Of a stretch of DNA of 55,694 bases, positions 6,800-16,607 are shown piece after piece. The position numbers and the translations under genes were made by a program. The stretch's first letter is position 1. Each line of letters starts with the position of its first letter. The notes beneath the pieces were generated by a model, which was not told the DNA's origin, ran no database searches, and saw only the letters and a list, made by a program, of their open reading frames with translations. Where the stretch lies: NCBI GenBank assembly GCA_964559835.1, contig CAZLJE010000032.1:1-55694 (forward strand), in the 5' to 3' direction. This DNA comes from DAISJI01 sp964559835. Lineage in GTDB: Bacteria; Acidobacteriota; Terriglobia; Terriglobales; Acidobacteriaceae.

Positions 6800-9610
6800 A
6801 TGGCTATCAGCAAGATCACGGTTCGGGGCGCGCGGCAGCACAACCTGAAGAATATCGACGTCGAGGTGCCGCGAAATACGCTGACCGTGATCACCGGTTT
6901 GAGCGGTTCGGGCAAATCCTCGCTCGCGTTCGACACGATCTACGCCGAAGGCCAGCGGCGATACGTCGAAACGCTGTCGGCCTACGCGCGGCAATTCCTC
7001 GACCAGATGGAGCGTCCCGATGTGGACGCCATCGACGGCCTCAGCCCGGCCATTTCCATCGAGCAGAAAACGACCAGCCGCAGCCCGCGGTCGACGGTCG
7101 GCACCATCACCGAGATCTACGACTACCTCCGCCTGCTCTATTCCTCGATCGGAGTGCCGCATTGTCCGCAGTGCGGACAGCCCATCTCGCGCCAGACGGC
7201 CGACCAGATCGTGGCCCGCATCATGAGCTTGTCGCAACAGACGGGCGCCGAAGATCGGGTCATGATCCTGGCGCCGATCGTGCGTGGGCGCAAGGGCGAG
7301 TTCAAGCAGGAGATGGCAAAGCTGGCGCAGCACGGTTTCGTGCGCGCGCGCGTGGACGGTGAACTCGTCAACCTTGACGACGACGAAATCAAGCTCGATA
7401 AGCGCAAGAACCACACCATCGAAGTTGTCATCGACCGTCTGCTGGTAAAGCCCGGGATCGAGAAGCGCCTGGAGCAATCGGTCGCGCTGGCGATGAAGCT
7501 GGGGAGCGGGCTGGTTCAGGTGTCGGTGGTCGACCGCGAGGAGAAGCTGTATTCGTCGCGCCTTGCATGCCCCGACTGCGGGATCAACGTGCCGGTGCTG
7601 GAACCGCGCTCATTCTCGTTTAACAGCGTGTACGGCGCCTGCCGCGAGTGCAATGGCCTGGGAAGCAAGTACGACTTCGACCCGGCGAAGATCATCGTGG
7701 ACTGGTCGAAGCCGCTGTTGGATGGCGCGCTCGGCCCGGGTTCCGGTTCGACCAATCTCCAGCACATGGTGGAAATTGCGGCAACAGCCGCGAAGATCAA
7801 CATCAATGTGCCGTTCGAGCAGCTCTCGGACAAAGAGCAGAACTACCTGCTCTACGGGTCGGACGCGAACGGCGGAGGCCGGCTCGGCTTCAAGGGCGTC
7901 GTCTCCTACCTGCGGCAGATGATGGACGAAAGCACCTCCGATAGTTATCGCGAGTGGCTCCTGAATTACATGTCGGCGACGCAGTGCCCGGCGTGCAAGG
8001 GCGCGCGGCTGCGGCCGGAGAGCCTGGCGGTCAAGGTGAACGGCATGTCCATCGCCGATTTCACCAGCCTGCCGGTGTCGCGGGCAGTCAACGTAACGCG
8101 GCAGATCAAGCTGACCGACCGCGAGGAGAAGTTGGCCGGGCGCATCGTGCGCGAGGTGGCAGAACGGCTAACCTTCCTCGATGCGGTCGGGCTCGGCTAC
8201 ATATCGCTGAGCCGTTCGGCTGCGACATTGTCGGGCGGCGAGGGGCAGCGCATCCGGCTCGCAACGCAGATCGGGTCGAAGCTGCGCGGGGTGCTGTACG
8301 TACTGGACGAGCCGTCGATCGGGCTGCACCATCGCGATAACGATCGTCTGCTGCGCGCGCTCGAAGACTTGCGCGACCTCGGCAATACCGTGCTGGTGGT
8401 GGAACATGACGAAGAAACGATCCGGCGGGCCGATTTCGTCATCGACCTTGGGCCCGGAGCAGGCCGTCATGGCGGCGAACTCGTGGCCATGGGAACACCG
8501 AAGGAGATCATCAAGGCCGAGCGTTCGCTGACCGGGAAGTACATCGCGGGCGAGAAGCAGATCCCGCACCGGGCCGAACGTCGCGCCAAGAACGGTGCGG
8601 CCATCGCGGTGCTCGGCGCCCATGCCAACAATCTCAAGAACCTCGACGTCACGTTCCCGTTGGGAGTGATCACCGTGGTGACCGGAGTGTCGGGGTCAGG
8701 AAAATCCACGCTTGTGAACGACATCCTCTATCGCGCGCTGGCGAAATCTTTGTACCGCTCGCGCGAGGAACCCGGCGAACACAAGACGATCTCGGGAACG
8801 GAGAACATCGACAAGGTCATCCGCATCGACCAGTCGCCGATCGGGCGCACGCCGCGTTCGAACCCGGCGACCTACACGGGCGTTTTCTCTCACATGCGCG
8901 ATCTATTTGCGATGCTGCCGGAATCGCGTGAACGCGGATACAAAGCCGGGCGCTTCTCGTTCAATGTTCCCGGCGGGCGATGCGAAGCGTGCCAGGGCGA
9001 AGGCCAGCGGCGTATCGAGATGAATTTCCTGCCCGACGTGTACGTCCAATGCGAGGTCTGCGGCGGGCGGCGTTACAACCACGAGACGCTGCAGGTGAAA
9101 TACAAGGGCCACTCGATCGCCGACCTGCTGGAAATGCCGGTCTCCGACGCGCTACCGGTTCTGGAGAACATCCCACAGGTACGGCAGAAGCTACAAACAC
9201 TGGTCGACGTCGGGCTGGGCTACATCCACTTGGGCCAGAGTGCCACGACCCTTTCCGGCGGCGAGGCGCAACGTATCAAGCTGGCGCGCGAGTTGAGCAA
9301 GCGCCAGACGGGACGCACCCTGTACCTGCTCGACGAGCCGACGACCGGGCTGCACTTCGATGATGTCAACAAGCTGCTCGACGTGCTCCACCGGCTGACG
9401 GACCTGGGCAACAGCATCGTCATCATCGAGCATAATCTCGACGTCATTCGCAACGCCGACTGGATCATCGATCTCGGTCCTGAGGGCGGCGAGGAGGGCG
9501 GGCGGATCGTCGCCGAGGGTACTCCCGAACAGGTGGCGAAAGTGAAGAAGTCGTACACTGGCCAGGCCCTGGCCGACTACTTCGGCCACAGCAGATCGGC
9601 GCGTCAATAG
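6800..9610 (+). CDS. uvrA: Excinuclease ABC subunit A
   Basis: The product is 936 residues, close to the usual 940. An upstream extension is repeat-encoded, so the ATG at 6800 giving MAISKITVRGARQHNLKNI is preferred. The first Walker A is GLSGSGKSS at about 33-41. The zinc modules are seen in CPQCG, CPDCG with ACRECNGLG, and later CEACQGEGQRR with CEVCGG. The ABC signatures LSGGEGQRIRLATQ and LSGGEAQRIKLA and both Walker B/D-loop segments (VLDEPSIGLH, LLDEPTTGLH) are intact. UvrA finds bulky DNA damage and loads UvrB in nucleotide excision repair. uvrB is not in the window. Confidence 0.98.
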   Translation: MAISKITVRGARQHNLKNIDVEVPRNTLTVITGLSGSGKSSLAFDTIYAEGQRRYVETLSAYARQFLDQMERPDVDAIDGLSPAISIEQKTTSRSPRSTVGTITEIYDYLRLLYSSIGVPHCPQCGQPISRQTADQIVARIMSLSQQTGAEDRVMILAPIVRGRKGEFKQEMAKLAQHGFVRARVDGELVNLDDDEIKLDKRKNHTIEVVIDRLLVKPGIEKRLEQSVALAMKLGSGLVQVSVVDREEKLYSSRLACPDCGINVPVLEPRSFSFNSVYGACRECNGLGSKYDFDPAKIIVDWSKPLLDGALGPGSGSTNLQHMVEIAATAAKININVPFEQLSDKEQNYLLYGSDANGGGRLGFKGVVSYLRQMMDESTSDSYREWLLNYMSATQCPACKGARLRPESLAVKVNGMSIADFTSLPVSRAVNVTRQIKLTDREEKLAGRIVREVAERLTFLDAVGLGYISLSRSAATLSGGEGQRIRLATQIGSKLRGVLYVLDEPSIGLHHRDNDRLLRALEDLRDLGNTVLVVEHDEETIRRADFVIDLGPGAGRHGGELVAMGTPKEIIKAERSLTGKYIAGEKQIPHRAERRAKNGAAIAVLGAHANNLKNLDVTFPLGVITVVTGVSGSGKSTLVNDILYRALAKSLYRSREEPGEHKTISGTENIDKVIRIDQSPIGRTPRSNPATYTGVFSHMRDLFAMLPESRERGYKAGRFSFNVPGGRCEACQGEGQRRIEMNFLPDVYVQCEVCGGRRYNHETLQVKYKGHSIADLLEMPVSDALPVLENIPQVRQKLQTLVDVGLGYIHLGQSATTLSGGEAQRIKLARELSKRQTGRTLYLLDEPTTGLHFDDVNKLLDVLHRLTDLGNSIVIIEHNLDVIRNADWIIDLGPEGGEEGGRIVAEGTPEQVAKVKKSYTGQALADYFGHSRSARQ

Positions 9611-9651
9611 CTGCCCCAGGTGAATCCAATAGAATGGAGGTGAGGAATTCC

Positions 9652-10464
9652 GTGCCGACTTCGGACCACGAAATCCCATCCGGCGCTCCAGTCATCTCCC
9701 CCCCCGCACCGCAGGAGTTTGCCGCGCCGACGCCGCTCGCGACGGAACCGCCGTGGACCATCTGGAACGTACTCGGACTGGCGGTCATCGCAATCGTCGC
9801 CGTCATGTTCTTCACCACGTGCGCTGTGGTGCTGGCGAGACATGGGCTCAGATCGCCCGATGTCACCAAACTGGCGCGCAATCCCCTGGTAGTGCTTCCG
9901 GCAATGATGGCGGCTTACGCCGTAGTGGTCGGCGCCATGGTGGCGATAGTGAGAACATCGGGCCGGCCTTTCTGGAAGACGGTGAAATGGAACTTCCCCG
10001 GCCGCACGGCGATCGGATACGGCGCGTTGGGCCTGTCGCTCGCGATCTTCGTCGGACTCACTTCGAAACTGCTGCCGATCCCGAAGTCGCTGCCCATCGA
10101 CAACTACTTCACGAATGCCGCCGGCGCATGGATGATGGCTGTTTTTGGCGTGACGTTCGCGCCACTCGTCGAGGAGCTTTACTTCCGCGGATTCCTATAC
10201 CCCGTCATTGCGCGTCATTGGGGAGCGGGCGTGTCGGTGGGGATCACTGCTTTGTGCTTCGCGCTTATCCATGAGGCGCAATTGGCGCACGCATGGGCGC
10301 CTCTGCTGCTGCTCTGGTTCGTGGGGCTGGTTCTGACCGCCGTTCGCGCGTGGACCAAGTCAGTCGGCGCGAGCTTCTGTGTGCACGTCGGGTACAACTT
10401 GACCCTCTTTGCCCTGATGTACATCGCGACCGACCATTTCCGCCATTTGGAGAAGCTGACGTAG
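9652..10464 (+). CDS. CPBP family intramembrane metalloprotease
   Basis: The GTG at 9652 is chosen because GAGG lies six bases upstream. An ATG 18 bases earlier overlaps that ribosome site. The 270-residue protein has about six to eight membrane spans after a 35-residue proline-rich head. The ABI/CPBP motifs are present: APLVEELYFRGFLYP with the EE and R of motif 1, FALIHEAQ supplying the motif 2 histidine, and FCVHVGYNLT with HxxxN. These residues bind the catalytic metal in Rce1-like proteases. The substrate is unknown. The two AI-2E transporter genes follow on the same strand. Confidence 0.85.
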   Translation: MPTSDHEIPSGAPVISPPAPQEFAAPTPLATEPPWTIWNVLGLAVIAIVAVMFFTTCAVVLARHGLRSPDVTKLARNPLVVLPAMMAAYAVVVGAMVAIVRTSGRPFWKTVKWNFPGRTAIGYGALGLSLAIFVGLTSKLLPIPKSLPIDNYFTNAAGAWMMAVFGVTFAPLVEELYFRGFLYPVIARHWGAGVSVGITALCFALIHEAQLAHAWAPLLLLWFVGLVLTAVRAWTKSVGASFCVHVGYNLTLFALMYIATDHFRHLEKLT

Positions 10465-10513
10465 AGCTGCGCGGTACAGCATCTCATTCGTCAGAGGCAT
10501 CCGAACCTTTGTT

Positions 10514-11590
10514 TTGGACCTTTTCGATACACGCACTTTCCGCGCCGCATTCACGATCGTTTGTATAGCCGCCGTGCTGGCGTTCATCTACGCGGCGCGC
10601 CGCATGCTCATACTCTTTCTCTTCGCGATCTTTTTCGCTTACCTCGTCGATCCACTCGTCGAACACATAGAGCCATTGGTAAGAACGCGCACCCGCGCCA
10701 TTGCCGCCGTGTACCTCGCCGGAGTGGTCGCGCTGGTTTTGCTTGGGTTCATGCTCGGGCCGCGATTGGTAAGCGAAGGAGAGTACCTGGTGCAATCAGC
10801 CCCGGCTATGTATGAAAGGCTCGTTTCCGGGCAAGTCGTGTGGACTATCGCTTCCCAGCACGGCTGGAGCTACGACACCACTCGGAAAGGGCAGGAGTTC
10901 CTGGCCGGGCACTCGCAGATCATCGTTCAGTACCTTCAGAGTCTAGGCGCCCGTGCCGCGGCTGCCGGCAAGAACATCTGGTGGGTGCTACTGATCCCGA
11001 TCCTGGGGGTGTTCTTCCTGAAAGATGGCCGTTCCATGGTGAACGCCGCCATCCAGTTGGCAGAACGACGCCGCGATCGGGTGTTCCTCAACGCGGTGGT
11101 AAACGATATCAACGTCATGCTCGCACAATACATCCGGGCGCAACTTACCCTGGCGGCGCTCAGCGGAGTGGTCTACACGATCGTCCTGCTGATCATGCGT
11201 GTGCCCTTCGCCATCGCACTCGGGATCATAGGCGGCGTGCTGGAGTTCATACCAATGGTCGGACCGCTGGCGGCGGCAATCGGGATCTGCGGCGTGGCGC
11301 TCGCCAGCGGCTACGGTCACGTGATCATTCTGCTTGTTTTTCTCGCCCTGTGGCGACTGGTCCAGGACTACGTCAATTCACCCCGCATCATGGGCAAACA
11401 GGTCGAACTCCACCCGCTGGCGGCATTGTTTGGCGTGCTCGTCGGCGCGGAGATTGGCGGAGTCGTTGGGGTCTATCTTTCTATTCCGCTGATGGCGACC
11501 TTGCGGATTATCTTCCGGCACTGGCGCTCTTATATGGAACGGCCGCAGATCGCCGTCCCGACAGCCGTCGTTCCCGACCGCGCCGCCTAG
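10514..11590 (+). CDS. AI-2E family transporter
   Basis: The product is 358 residues from a TTG start with MDLFDTRTFRAAFTIV. Seven or eight hydrophobic spans are arranged as in the AI-2E (TqsA/PerM) family: two spans at the start, a soluble middle (about 90-150), then a dense C-terminal set. The conserved FLKDGRSM-like segment, EFIPMVGPLAAA and VNSPRIMGKQVELHPLAALFGVLVGAEIGGVVG are family hallmarks. Such proteins export small molecules or ions; the autoinducer role holds only for a few members. A related but broken copy follows 30 bp downstream. The TTG start has no ideal ribosome site and could be slightly wrong. Confidence 0.85.
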   Translation: MDLFDTRTFRAAFTIVCIAAVLAFIYAARRMLILFLFAIFFAYLVDPLVEHIEPLVRTRTRAIAAVYLAGVVALVLLGFMLGPRLVSEGEYLVQSAPAMYERLVSGQVVWTIASQHGWSYDTTRKGQEFLAGHSQIIVQYLQSLGARAAAAGKNIWWVLLIPILGVFFLKDGRSMVNAAIQLAERRRDRVFLNAVVNDINVMLAQYIRAQLTLAALSGVVYTIVLLIMRVPFAIALGIIGGVLEFIPMVGPLAAAIGICGVALASGYGHVIILLVFLALWRLVQDYVNSPRIMGKQVELHPLAALFGVLVGAEIGGVVGVYLSIPLMATLRIIFRHWRSYMERPQIAVPTAVVPDRAA

Positions 11591-11619
11591 AAAACCGCGT
11601 CTGAGCTACAATTCGCGCC

Positions 11620-12676
11620 ATGGACCGGCCGCACTCATCCTCGCTGCGTAGCGACATTATCTTCACCATTGCCCTGCTGGCGGCGCTTGCGGTGGCTTGG
11701 ACGATCCGCAGCGTCTTGATGCTTATCTACGTGAGCGCGCTGTTCGCGGTGGTGCTGTCGCCGGCGATCGATTTGATCCGCAAGATCCACATCGGCCAGC
11801 GACGTCCCGGCCGCGGCACCGCCATCCTCATCCTCATCGTGGCGGGGATTGTCGTCGTTGCCGGCGTCGCATTGCTGATGCTCCCGCCCATTTATCGCGA
11901 CCTGCACGCTTTCGCCGCCGACCTGCCGCACCGCACGGCAGGCGTGATGGCGCGGCTGCGTTCGCTGCCGTTCGGCTTGAACTTCGACCCGATGGTCCTG
12001 GAGCAACACGCGACCGAGGCGGTGGGCGGCGCCTTCGGCGTGTTCCGTACTATTACCGGCGGCTTGGTCGGAGCTGTCACCTGTGCCATCTTGACCGCCT
12101 ACTTCATCGTCGACGGGGAGCGTCGACGGGGAGCGCGCGTTCCATTGGGCGCTGTCGCTGACTCCGCCCGAACATCGACCGCGGATTGAAGCCACGATGG
12201 TGCGCGCCGAGGCCCGTGTGCGGCACTGGCTGGTCGGACAAGGCGCTCTGATGCTGATCCTCGGCACTTCAGCGGCGATCGTCTTCGGACTGCTGCGGCT
12301 CAAGTACTTCTACGCGCTGGCCGTGATCGCCGGCGCCCTGAATATCGTTCCGGTCATCGGGCCGCTCACGGCGGCGGTGCTGGCGTGCATCGTGGCGGTA
12401 TTCGACTCGTGGGCGAAGCTCGCGGGTGTCCTCGCATTCTTCCTCATCTACCAGCAGATCGAGACAGCCGTGCTGACACCGCGAATTATGAAGCTCAGCG
12501 TCGACCTGCCGCCGCTGGCCGTTATCACTGCGTTGCTGATCGGCGGCGCGCTGGCGGGAGTGCTGGGCGCGCTCATCGCCGTCCCAACGGCGGCCGTGCT
12601 CGCGGTGCTGACCGATGAGTACCTTGTTCGCGACCAGGCGACGAAGGCAGTGCCGACGTCTTCCGCGCGCGCATGA
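11620..12676 (+). pseudogene. Second AI-2E family transporter, frameshifted by a 13-bp duplication
   Basis: Two adjacent frames are the halves of one AI-2E protein. The first starts at 11620 (MDRPHSSSLRSDIIFTIALL) and runs well until TAYFIVDGER. It then enters nonsense and stops at 12187-12189. The second frame restores the family, with IVPVIGPLTAA, YQQIETAVLTPRIMK and DLPPLAVITALLIGGALAGVLGA in pieces. A perfect 13-bp direct repeat at the junction explains the break. Removing one copy joins FIVDGERAFHWALSLTPPEH in frame to the second half. It is either a genuine recent inactivation, a phase-variable site or a sequencing/assembly error. Confidence 0.85.
12109..12134 (+). repeat. 13-bp perfect tandem duplication
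   Basis: GTCGACGGGGAGC is present twice head to tail at 12109-12121 and 12122-12134. It shifts the frame of the second AI-2E gene by one base. Confidence 0.95.
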
Positions 12677-12781
12677 TTCAAGTCTCGACGGTGAAGAGCG
12701 CGGAATCGCATTCATGTAAAATCGCAACAGCCTAAAACAGGACAAGGGTTTCGCCCGCCGTTCTGAAAATCGGGAAGAGAA

Positions 12782-13837
12782 ATGCAGTCAAAGATTCCTG
12801 TCGGTATCCTCGGCGCGACGGGCGTCGTGGGACAGCGGTTTATCCAACTGCTGGAACATCATCCATGGTTCGAGGTGGCGTGGTTGGCCGCCTCGGAGCG
12901 CTCGGCCGGTATGAGCTACGCCGAGGCCGCAAAATGGCGCCTGAAAACGGCGATGCCGGAGCGCGTGGGGCGCATGATAGTCGCGCCCGCCGAACCGGAT
13001 GGCGCGCCGCGTGTCATCTTTGCCGCGCTCGATGCCGCGCCCGCGCGTGAGATCGAGCCGCGCTTCGCACAAGCCGGCTGCGCCGTCATCTCCAATTCCA
13101 GCGCCATGCGCATGGACGCCGACGTCCCGCTGGTCATCCCCGAGGTCAACCCCGACCACGTTCGTCTCATCGAACGCCAGGGTTCATGCAAAGCCACCGG
13201 CGGCTTCGTGGTGACGAACCCGAACTGCTCGGCGATCGGACTGGTGGTCGCGCTTGCGCCACTGCAGAAACATTTCGGTATCGAGAAGGTCCTCGCGGTC
13301 ACGATGCAGGCGGTCAGTGGAGCAGGCTATCCCGGCGTGGCTTCGCTCGACATCCTCGGCAACGTCATTCCCTATATCGCGAAGGAAGAGCCGAAGATGG
13401 AGGAGGAGACGCGCAAGCTGCTCGGGACGCTGGAGACTGCTGGAGTACGTCCAGGAGATTTCTCAATCAGCGTGCAGTGCAATCGCGTCGCGGTCGAAGA
13501 TGGCCACACCGAATCTACTTTCGTTTCGCTGAAGAAGAAGGCGACGGAATCGGAGATACTTTCCGCGTGGCGCGAGTTCCACACCGAGCCACAACGGCTC
13601 AAGTTGCCCAGCGCGCCGGATCCGGCGATCGTCATCGACGCCGCGCCGGACCGTCCCCAACCTCGCTTTGACCTCGATCGTGGCGCCGGCATGGCAGTCA
13701 GCATCGGCCGGTTGCGGCCGTGCAACGTGCTCGACTGGCGCTTTACCGTGCTCTCGCATAACACGATCCGCGGCGCGGCCGGTGCGGCGCTCCTGAATGC
13801 CGAGTTGCTCAAGGCGCAGGGATATCTCGGAGACTGA
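12782..13837 (+). CDS. asd: Aspartate-semialdehyde dehydrogenase
   Basis: The 351-residue product starts MQSKIPVGILGATGVVGQRF with the NADP-binding GxxGxxG at residues 9-17. The catalytic cysteine is Cys149 in NPNCSAIG, and SGAGYPG follows. The long C-terminal domain with FSISVQCNRVAVEDGH and the overall length resemble the archaeal/fungal-type enzyme rather than the shorter E. coli form. It reduces aspartyl phosphate to aspartate semialdehyde, the branch point to lysine, threonine and methionine. It heads a run with a methyltransferase, lysC, dapB and dapA, all closely spaced, so co-transcription is likely. Confidence 0.95.
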   Translation: MQSKIPVGILGATGVVGQRFIQLLEHHPWFEVAWLAASERSAGMSYAEAAKWRLKTAMPERVGRMIVAPAEPDGAPRVIFAALDAAPAREIEPRFAQAGCAVISNSSAMRMDADVPLVIPEVNPDHVRLIERQGSCKATGGFVVTNPNCSAIGLVVALAPLQKHFGIEKVLAVTMQAVSGAGYPGVASLDILGNVIPYIAKEEPKMEEETRKLLGTLETAGVRPGDFSISVQCNRVAVEDGHTESTFVSLKKKATESEILSAWREFHTEPQRLKLPSAPDPAIVIDAAPDRPQPRFDLDRGAGMAVSIGRLRPCNVLDWRFTVLSHNTIRGAAGAALLNAELLKAQGYLGD

Positions 13838-13840
13838 GCG

Positions 13841-14494
13841 TTGGATAAGAAAGAAGTACTCAAACTCCTGGCGATCGCGGCGACAGCGGGTTTCGCAGCA
13901 GCGGGCGCGTACGCCTACATCCAATATCGCAAGGCGCAATTAGACGCCGAAGCAGTGCGCCTCGCGGAAGTGCTGGCGCTGAAACCCGGTGCGCGCGTCG
14001 GTGACATCGGCGCGGGCGTCGGGAACATGTCCGTACGCATCGCACAGCGAGTCGGCGACTCGGGCAGAGTATTCGCGGCTGAAGTCGAACAGCGCAAAAT
14101 CGCCAAGCTCCGTTACCGCAAGCAAAAAGAACAACTCGGCAATGTCGAGATCGTTGCGTGCGAATCCGGCGAATGCAACCTGCCGCCGAATTCCTGTGAC
14201 GCCCTTTTCCTCCGCGGCGCGTACCACCACTTCACCGATCCCGCGACGATGAACCGCAGCCTGCTCCGCGTATTACGCCCCGGCGGCACGCTTGCCGTCA
14301 TCGATTTTCCTCCGCGCCTGCTGCTGAAGTCTTGGACGCCCAAAGGAATTCCAAGCAATCGCGGAGGGCACGGCATCCCGCGCAACATCGCCGAGCAGGA
14401 ACTTGAAGCTGCGGGATTCGAGCCGGTGCGTACCATCACCGATTGGGCAGGAGACCGGTTCTGTATCCTCGTCCAGAAACCCATCGCCCTGTGA
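13841..14494 (+). CDS. Membrane-anchored class I SAM-dependent methyltransferase
   Basis: A TTG start three bases after the asd stop gives 217 residues. Residues 8-27 (LAIAATAGFAAAGAYAYIQY) form one membrane anchor. The methyltransferase core follows, with VGDIGAGVGNMSVRIA as the SAM-binding motif I, an acidic residue after VFAAE, and the later VLRPGGTLAVIDFPP. The substrate is unknown; the fold fits small-molecule or protein methyltransferases. Its position inside the lysine operon is probably transcriptional convenience, because no known DAP step needs methylation. Spacing to lysC is 7 bp. Confidence 0.8.
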   Translation: MDKKEVLKLLAIAATAGFAAAGAYAYIQYRKAQLDAEAVRLAEVLALKPGARVGDIGAGVGNMSVRIAQRVGDSGRVFAAEVEQRKIAKLRYRKQKEQLGNVEIVACESGECNLPPNSCDALFLRGAYHHFTDPATMNRSLLRVLRPGGTLAVIDFPPRLLLKSWTPKGIPSNRGGHGIPRNIAEQELEAAGFEPVRTITDWAGDRFCILVQKPIAL

Positions 14495-14501
14495 GCTGCG
14501 C

Positions 14502-15881
14502 ATGATCGTGATGAAATTCGGCGGGACGTCGGTGCAGGATGCGGCCGCGATCGATCGCGCGGCGCAGATCGTGCGCGGACGCCTGGCCGAAGATCCGGTC
14601 GTAGTGGTGAGCGCGATGGCCAAGGTCACCGACCAGCTGATCGCGATGGCGAACGCCGCCGGTGACGGCGACCGCGATCGGGCACTGGAACTCTCGCGCG
14701 GCGTGCGCGAGCGCCACTATGTTGCCGCGTCGGAGCTTCTGGGGACGGGCGTCTTCGCGCAGATCCATTCCGAACTGGAAGCTGATTTCGACGCGCTCGA
14801 CGATCTGCTGCGGGGCATCGCCGCCGTCGGCGAACTCACACCGCGCACGATGGACAACGTCGTCTCGCATGGCGAACGGCTGTCGAGCAAGCTGGTTGCA
14901 GCGGCGTTCGCGGCGCGCGACATCCCCGCCGATCTGGTCGATTCGCGCGAGTGCATCATCACCGACAACACATTCACCAAGGCCATCCCGCAGATGGACG
15001 CGACCAACGACGCCATCTGCGAGCGCCTGCGTCCGCTGATCAAGGACAAGCGCGTCCCGGTGATGGGCGGGTTCATCGGCTCGACGCGCGAAGGTATCAC
15101 CACGACCATCGGGCGCGGCGGCTCGGATTTTTCCGCCGCCATCGTCGGCGCGGCGCTCGATTGCTGCCGCATCGAGATCTGGACCGACGTGGACGGCATG
15201 AAGACCACCGACCCGAACCTCTGCCCCGACGCCCTGCGCATCAAATCCATCGGCTTCGAAGAAGCGGCGGAGCTGGCCTACTTCGGCGCGAAGGTCCTGC
15301 ACCCGTCGACTGTTCTTCCGGCAGTGCACAAGAATATCCCGGTGCTGGTGCTGAACTCGCGCAATCCGTCGAACGAGGGAACGCGCATCACGGCGCGCGC
15401 GCCGCACTGCCGTAGTACGTTCAAAGCCATCGCGGCCAAGAAGCGCGTAACCGTCGTCGACATCATCGCCACCCGCATGCTGGGGGCTCACGGATACCTG
15501 CGCACCATCTTCGAGATCTTCGACCGGCACCGCTGCCCCGTCGATGTAGTGTCGACGTCTGAGGTGAGCGTGTCGGTCACAGTCGATTCGAACGAAGCCA
15601 TCCCGCGTATTGCAGCCGACCTCGATAAGATCGCCGACGTGAAGTACGGCGGGCGCAAGGCGATCGTGTGCCTCGTGGGCGAAACCTTGCGCGATACTCC
15701 GGGTGTGGCAGCCCGCGTCTTTACCGCCGTCAAAGACATCAATGTACAGATGATCTCGCAGGGCGCCTCGGAGATTAACATCACCTTCGTCATCGACGAG
15801 GAGGACGTGCCCGAGGCCGTCCGCCGGCTGCATGCCGAGTTCTTCGCCGACGCCGACCCGGAGGTCTTTGCGCGCGAATGA
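14502..15881 (+). CDS. lysC: Aspartate kinase (monofunctional)
   Basis: The ATG at 14502 gives 459 residues beginning MIVMKFGGTSVQDAAAI, with the KFGGTSV kinase signature. The other kinase motifs are GERLSSKLVAAAF, then GFIGSTREGITTTIGRGGSDFSAA and EIWTDVDGMKTTDP. Two ACT regulatory domains fill about residues 305-455 (TVVDIIATRMLGAHGYL; VCLVGETLRDTPGVAARVF), so feedback control by lysine and/or threonine is expected. It phosphorylates aspartate, the first step of the pathway whose second step is asd. The stop overlaps the dapB start by four bases. Confidence 0.95.
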   Translation: MIVMKFGGTSVQDAAAIDRAAQIVRGRLAEDPVVVVSAMAKVTDQLIAMANAAGDGDRDRALELSRGVRERHYVAASELLGTGVFAQIHSELEADFDALDDLLRGIAAVGELTPRTMDNVVSHGERLSSKLVAAAFAARDIPADLVDSRECIITDNTFTKAIPQMDATNDAICERLRPLIKDKRVPVMGGFIGSTREGITTTIGRGGSDFSAAIVGAALDCCRIEIWTDVDGMKTTDPNLCPDALRIKSIGFEEAAELAYFGAKVLHPSTVLPAVHKNIPVLVLNSRNPSNEGTRITARAPHCRSTFKAIAAKKRVTVVDIIATRMLGAHGYLRTIFEIFDRHRCPVDVVSTSEVSVSVTVDSNEAIPRIAADLDKIADVKYGGRKAIVCLVGETLRDTPGVAARVFTAVKDINVQMISQGASEINITFVIDEEDVPEAVRRLHAEFFADADPEVFARE

Positions 15882-16573
15882 ATAAGAAGCTCAACCTGTT
15901 GGTGCTCGGACGCGGCAAAACGGGCGCGCTGGTCGCCGGAGTAGCTCGCGAACGCGGTCATGACGTGGTCGTGCTCGGCTCCAGCGAGAACCCCGAAGCG
16001 CGGGCGCTGACGAAACAATTCCTGCGAAGCGTTGCCGTGGTCATCGACTTCACTACCCCTCAGACAGTCCTCCCCCATATCGAGGCTTGCGCGAAGGCGG
16101 GTGCAAGCATTGTGGTCGGCACAACCGGTTGGTATGACGAGATGGCGCGCGTGCGAAAGTTGATCGAGCAGAGCGGTACCGGGTTCGTGTTTGGCGCGAA
16201 TTTCTCCGTGGGCGTGAACCTGTTCTTCGATATCACCCGCTCCGCAGCGTCAGCGATCTCACACGGCTACGACTGCCGTATTCTCGAGCGTCACCACATT
16301 CACAAAAAGGACGCACCTTCCGGGACGGCCGTCGCGCTGTGCAACCTTGTTAGAGATGCGAGTGGCCTCGAAGCGCCCATCACGTCGGAGCGCGAGGGCG
16401 AAGTCGTCGGCTATCACGAACTGGTGCTGGATTCCCCGTCCGATACGATCACGCTCACGCACAACGCGAAGTCGCGCCGAGGCTTTGCCGAGGGGGCTGT
16501 CCGGGCGGCAGAATGGCTGGCCGGGCGCAAGGGATTCTACGATTTCAAAGACGTGTGGCGGGATTTGCGATAG
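15878..16573 (+). CDS. dapB: 4-hydroxy-tetrahydrodipicolinate reductase
   Basis: The product is 231 residues, shorter than the E. coli enzyme (about 270). It has an N-terminal NAD(P)-binding LVLGRGKTGALVAG at residues 8-21, GTTGW at 81-85 and the substrate-binding ERHHIHKKDAPSGTA at about 137-151. The FDITRSAAS helix and the C-terminal KGFYDFKDV are as in compact DapB proteins. It reduces 4-hydroxy-tetrahydrodipicolinate to tetrahydrodipicolinate. The ATGA overlap with lysC suggests translational coupling, and dapA follows after 34 bp. Confidence 0.93.
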   Translation: MNKKLNLLVLGRGKTGALVAGVARERGHDVVVLGSSENPEARALTKQFLRSVAVVIDFTTPQTVLPHIEACAKAGASIVVGTTGWYDEMARVRKLIEQSGTGFVFGANFSVGVNLFFDITRSAASAISHGYDCRILERHHIHKKDAPSGTAVALCNLVRDASGLEAPITSEREGEVVGYHELVLDSPSDTITLTHNAKSRRGFAEGAVRAAEWLAGRKGFYDFKDVWRDLR

Positions 16574-16607
16574 AGTCTCGCGGCATCGAATCAAGAGTGA
16601 GGAAAGA

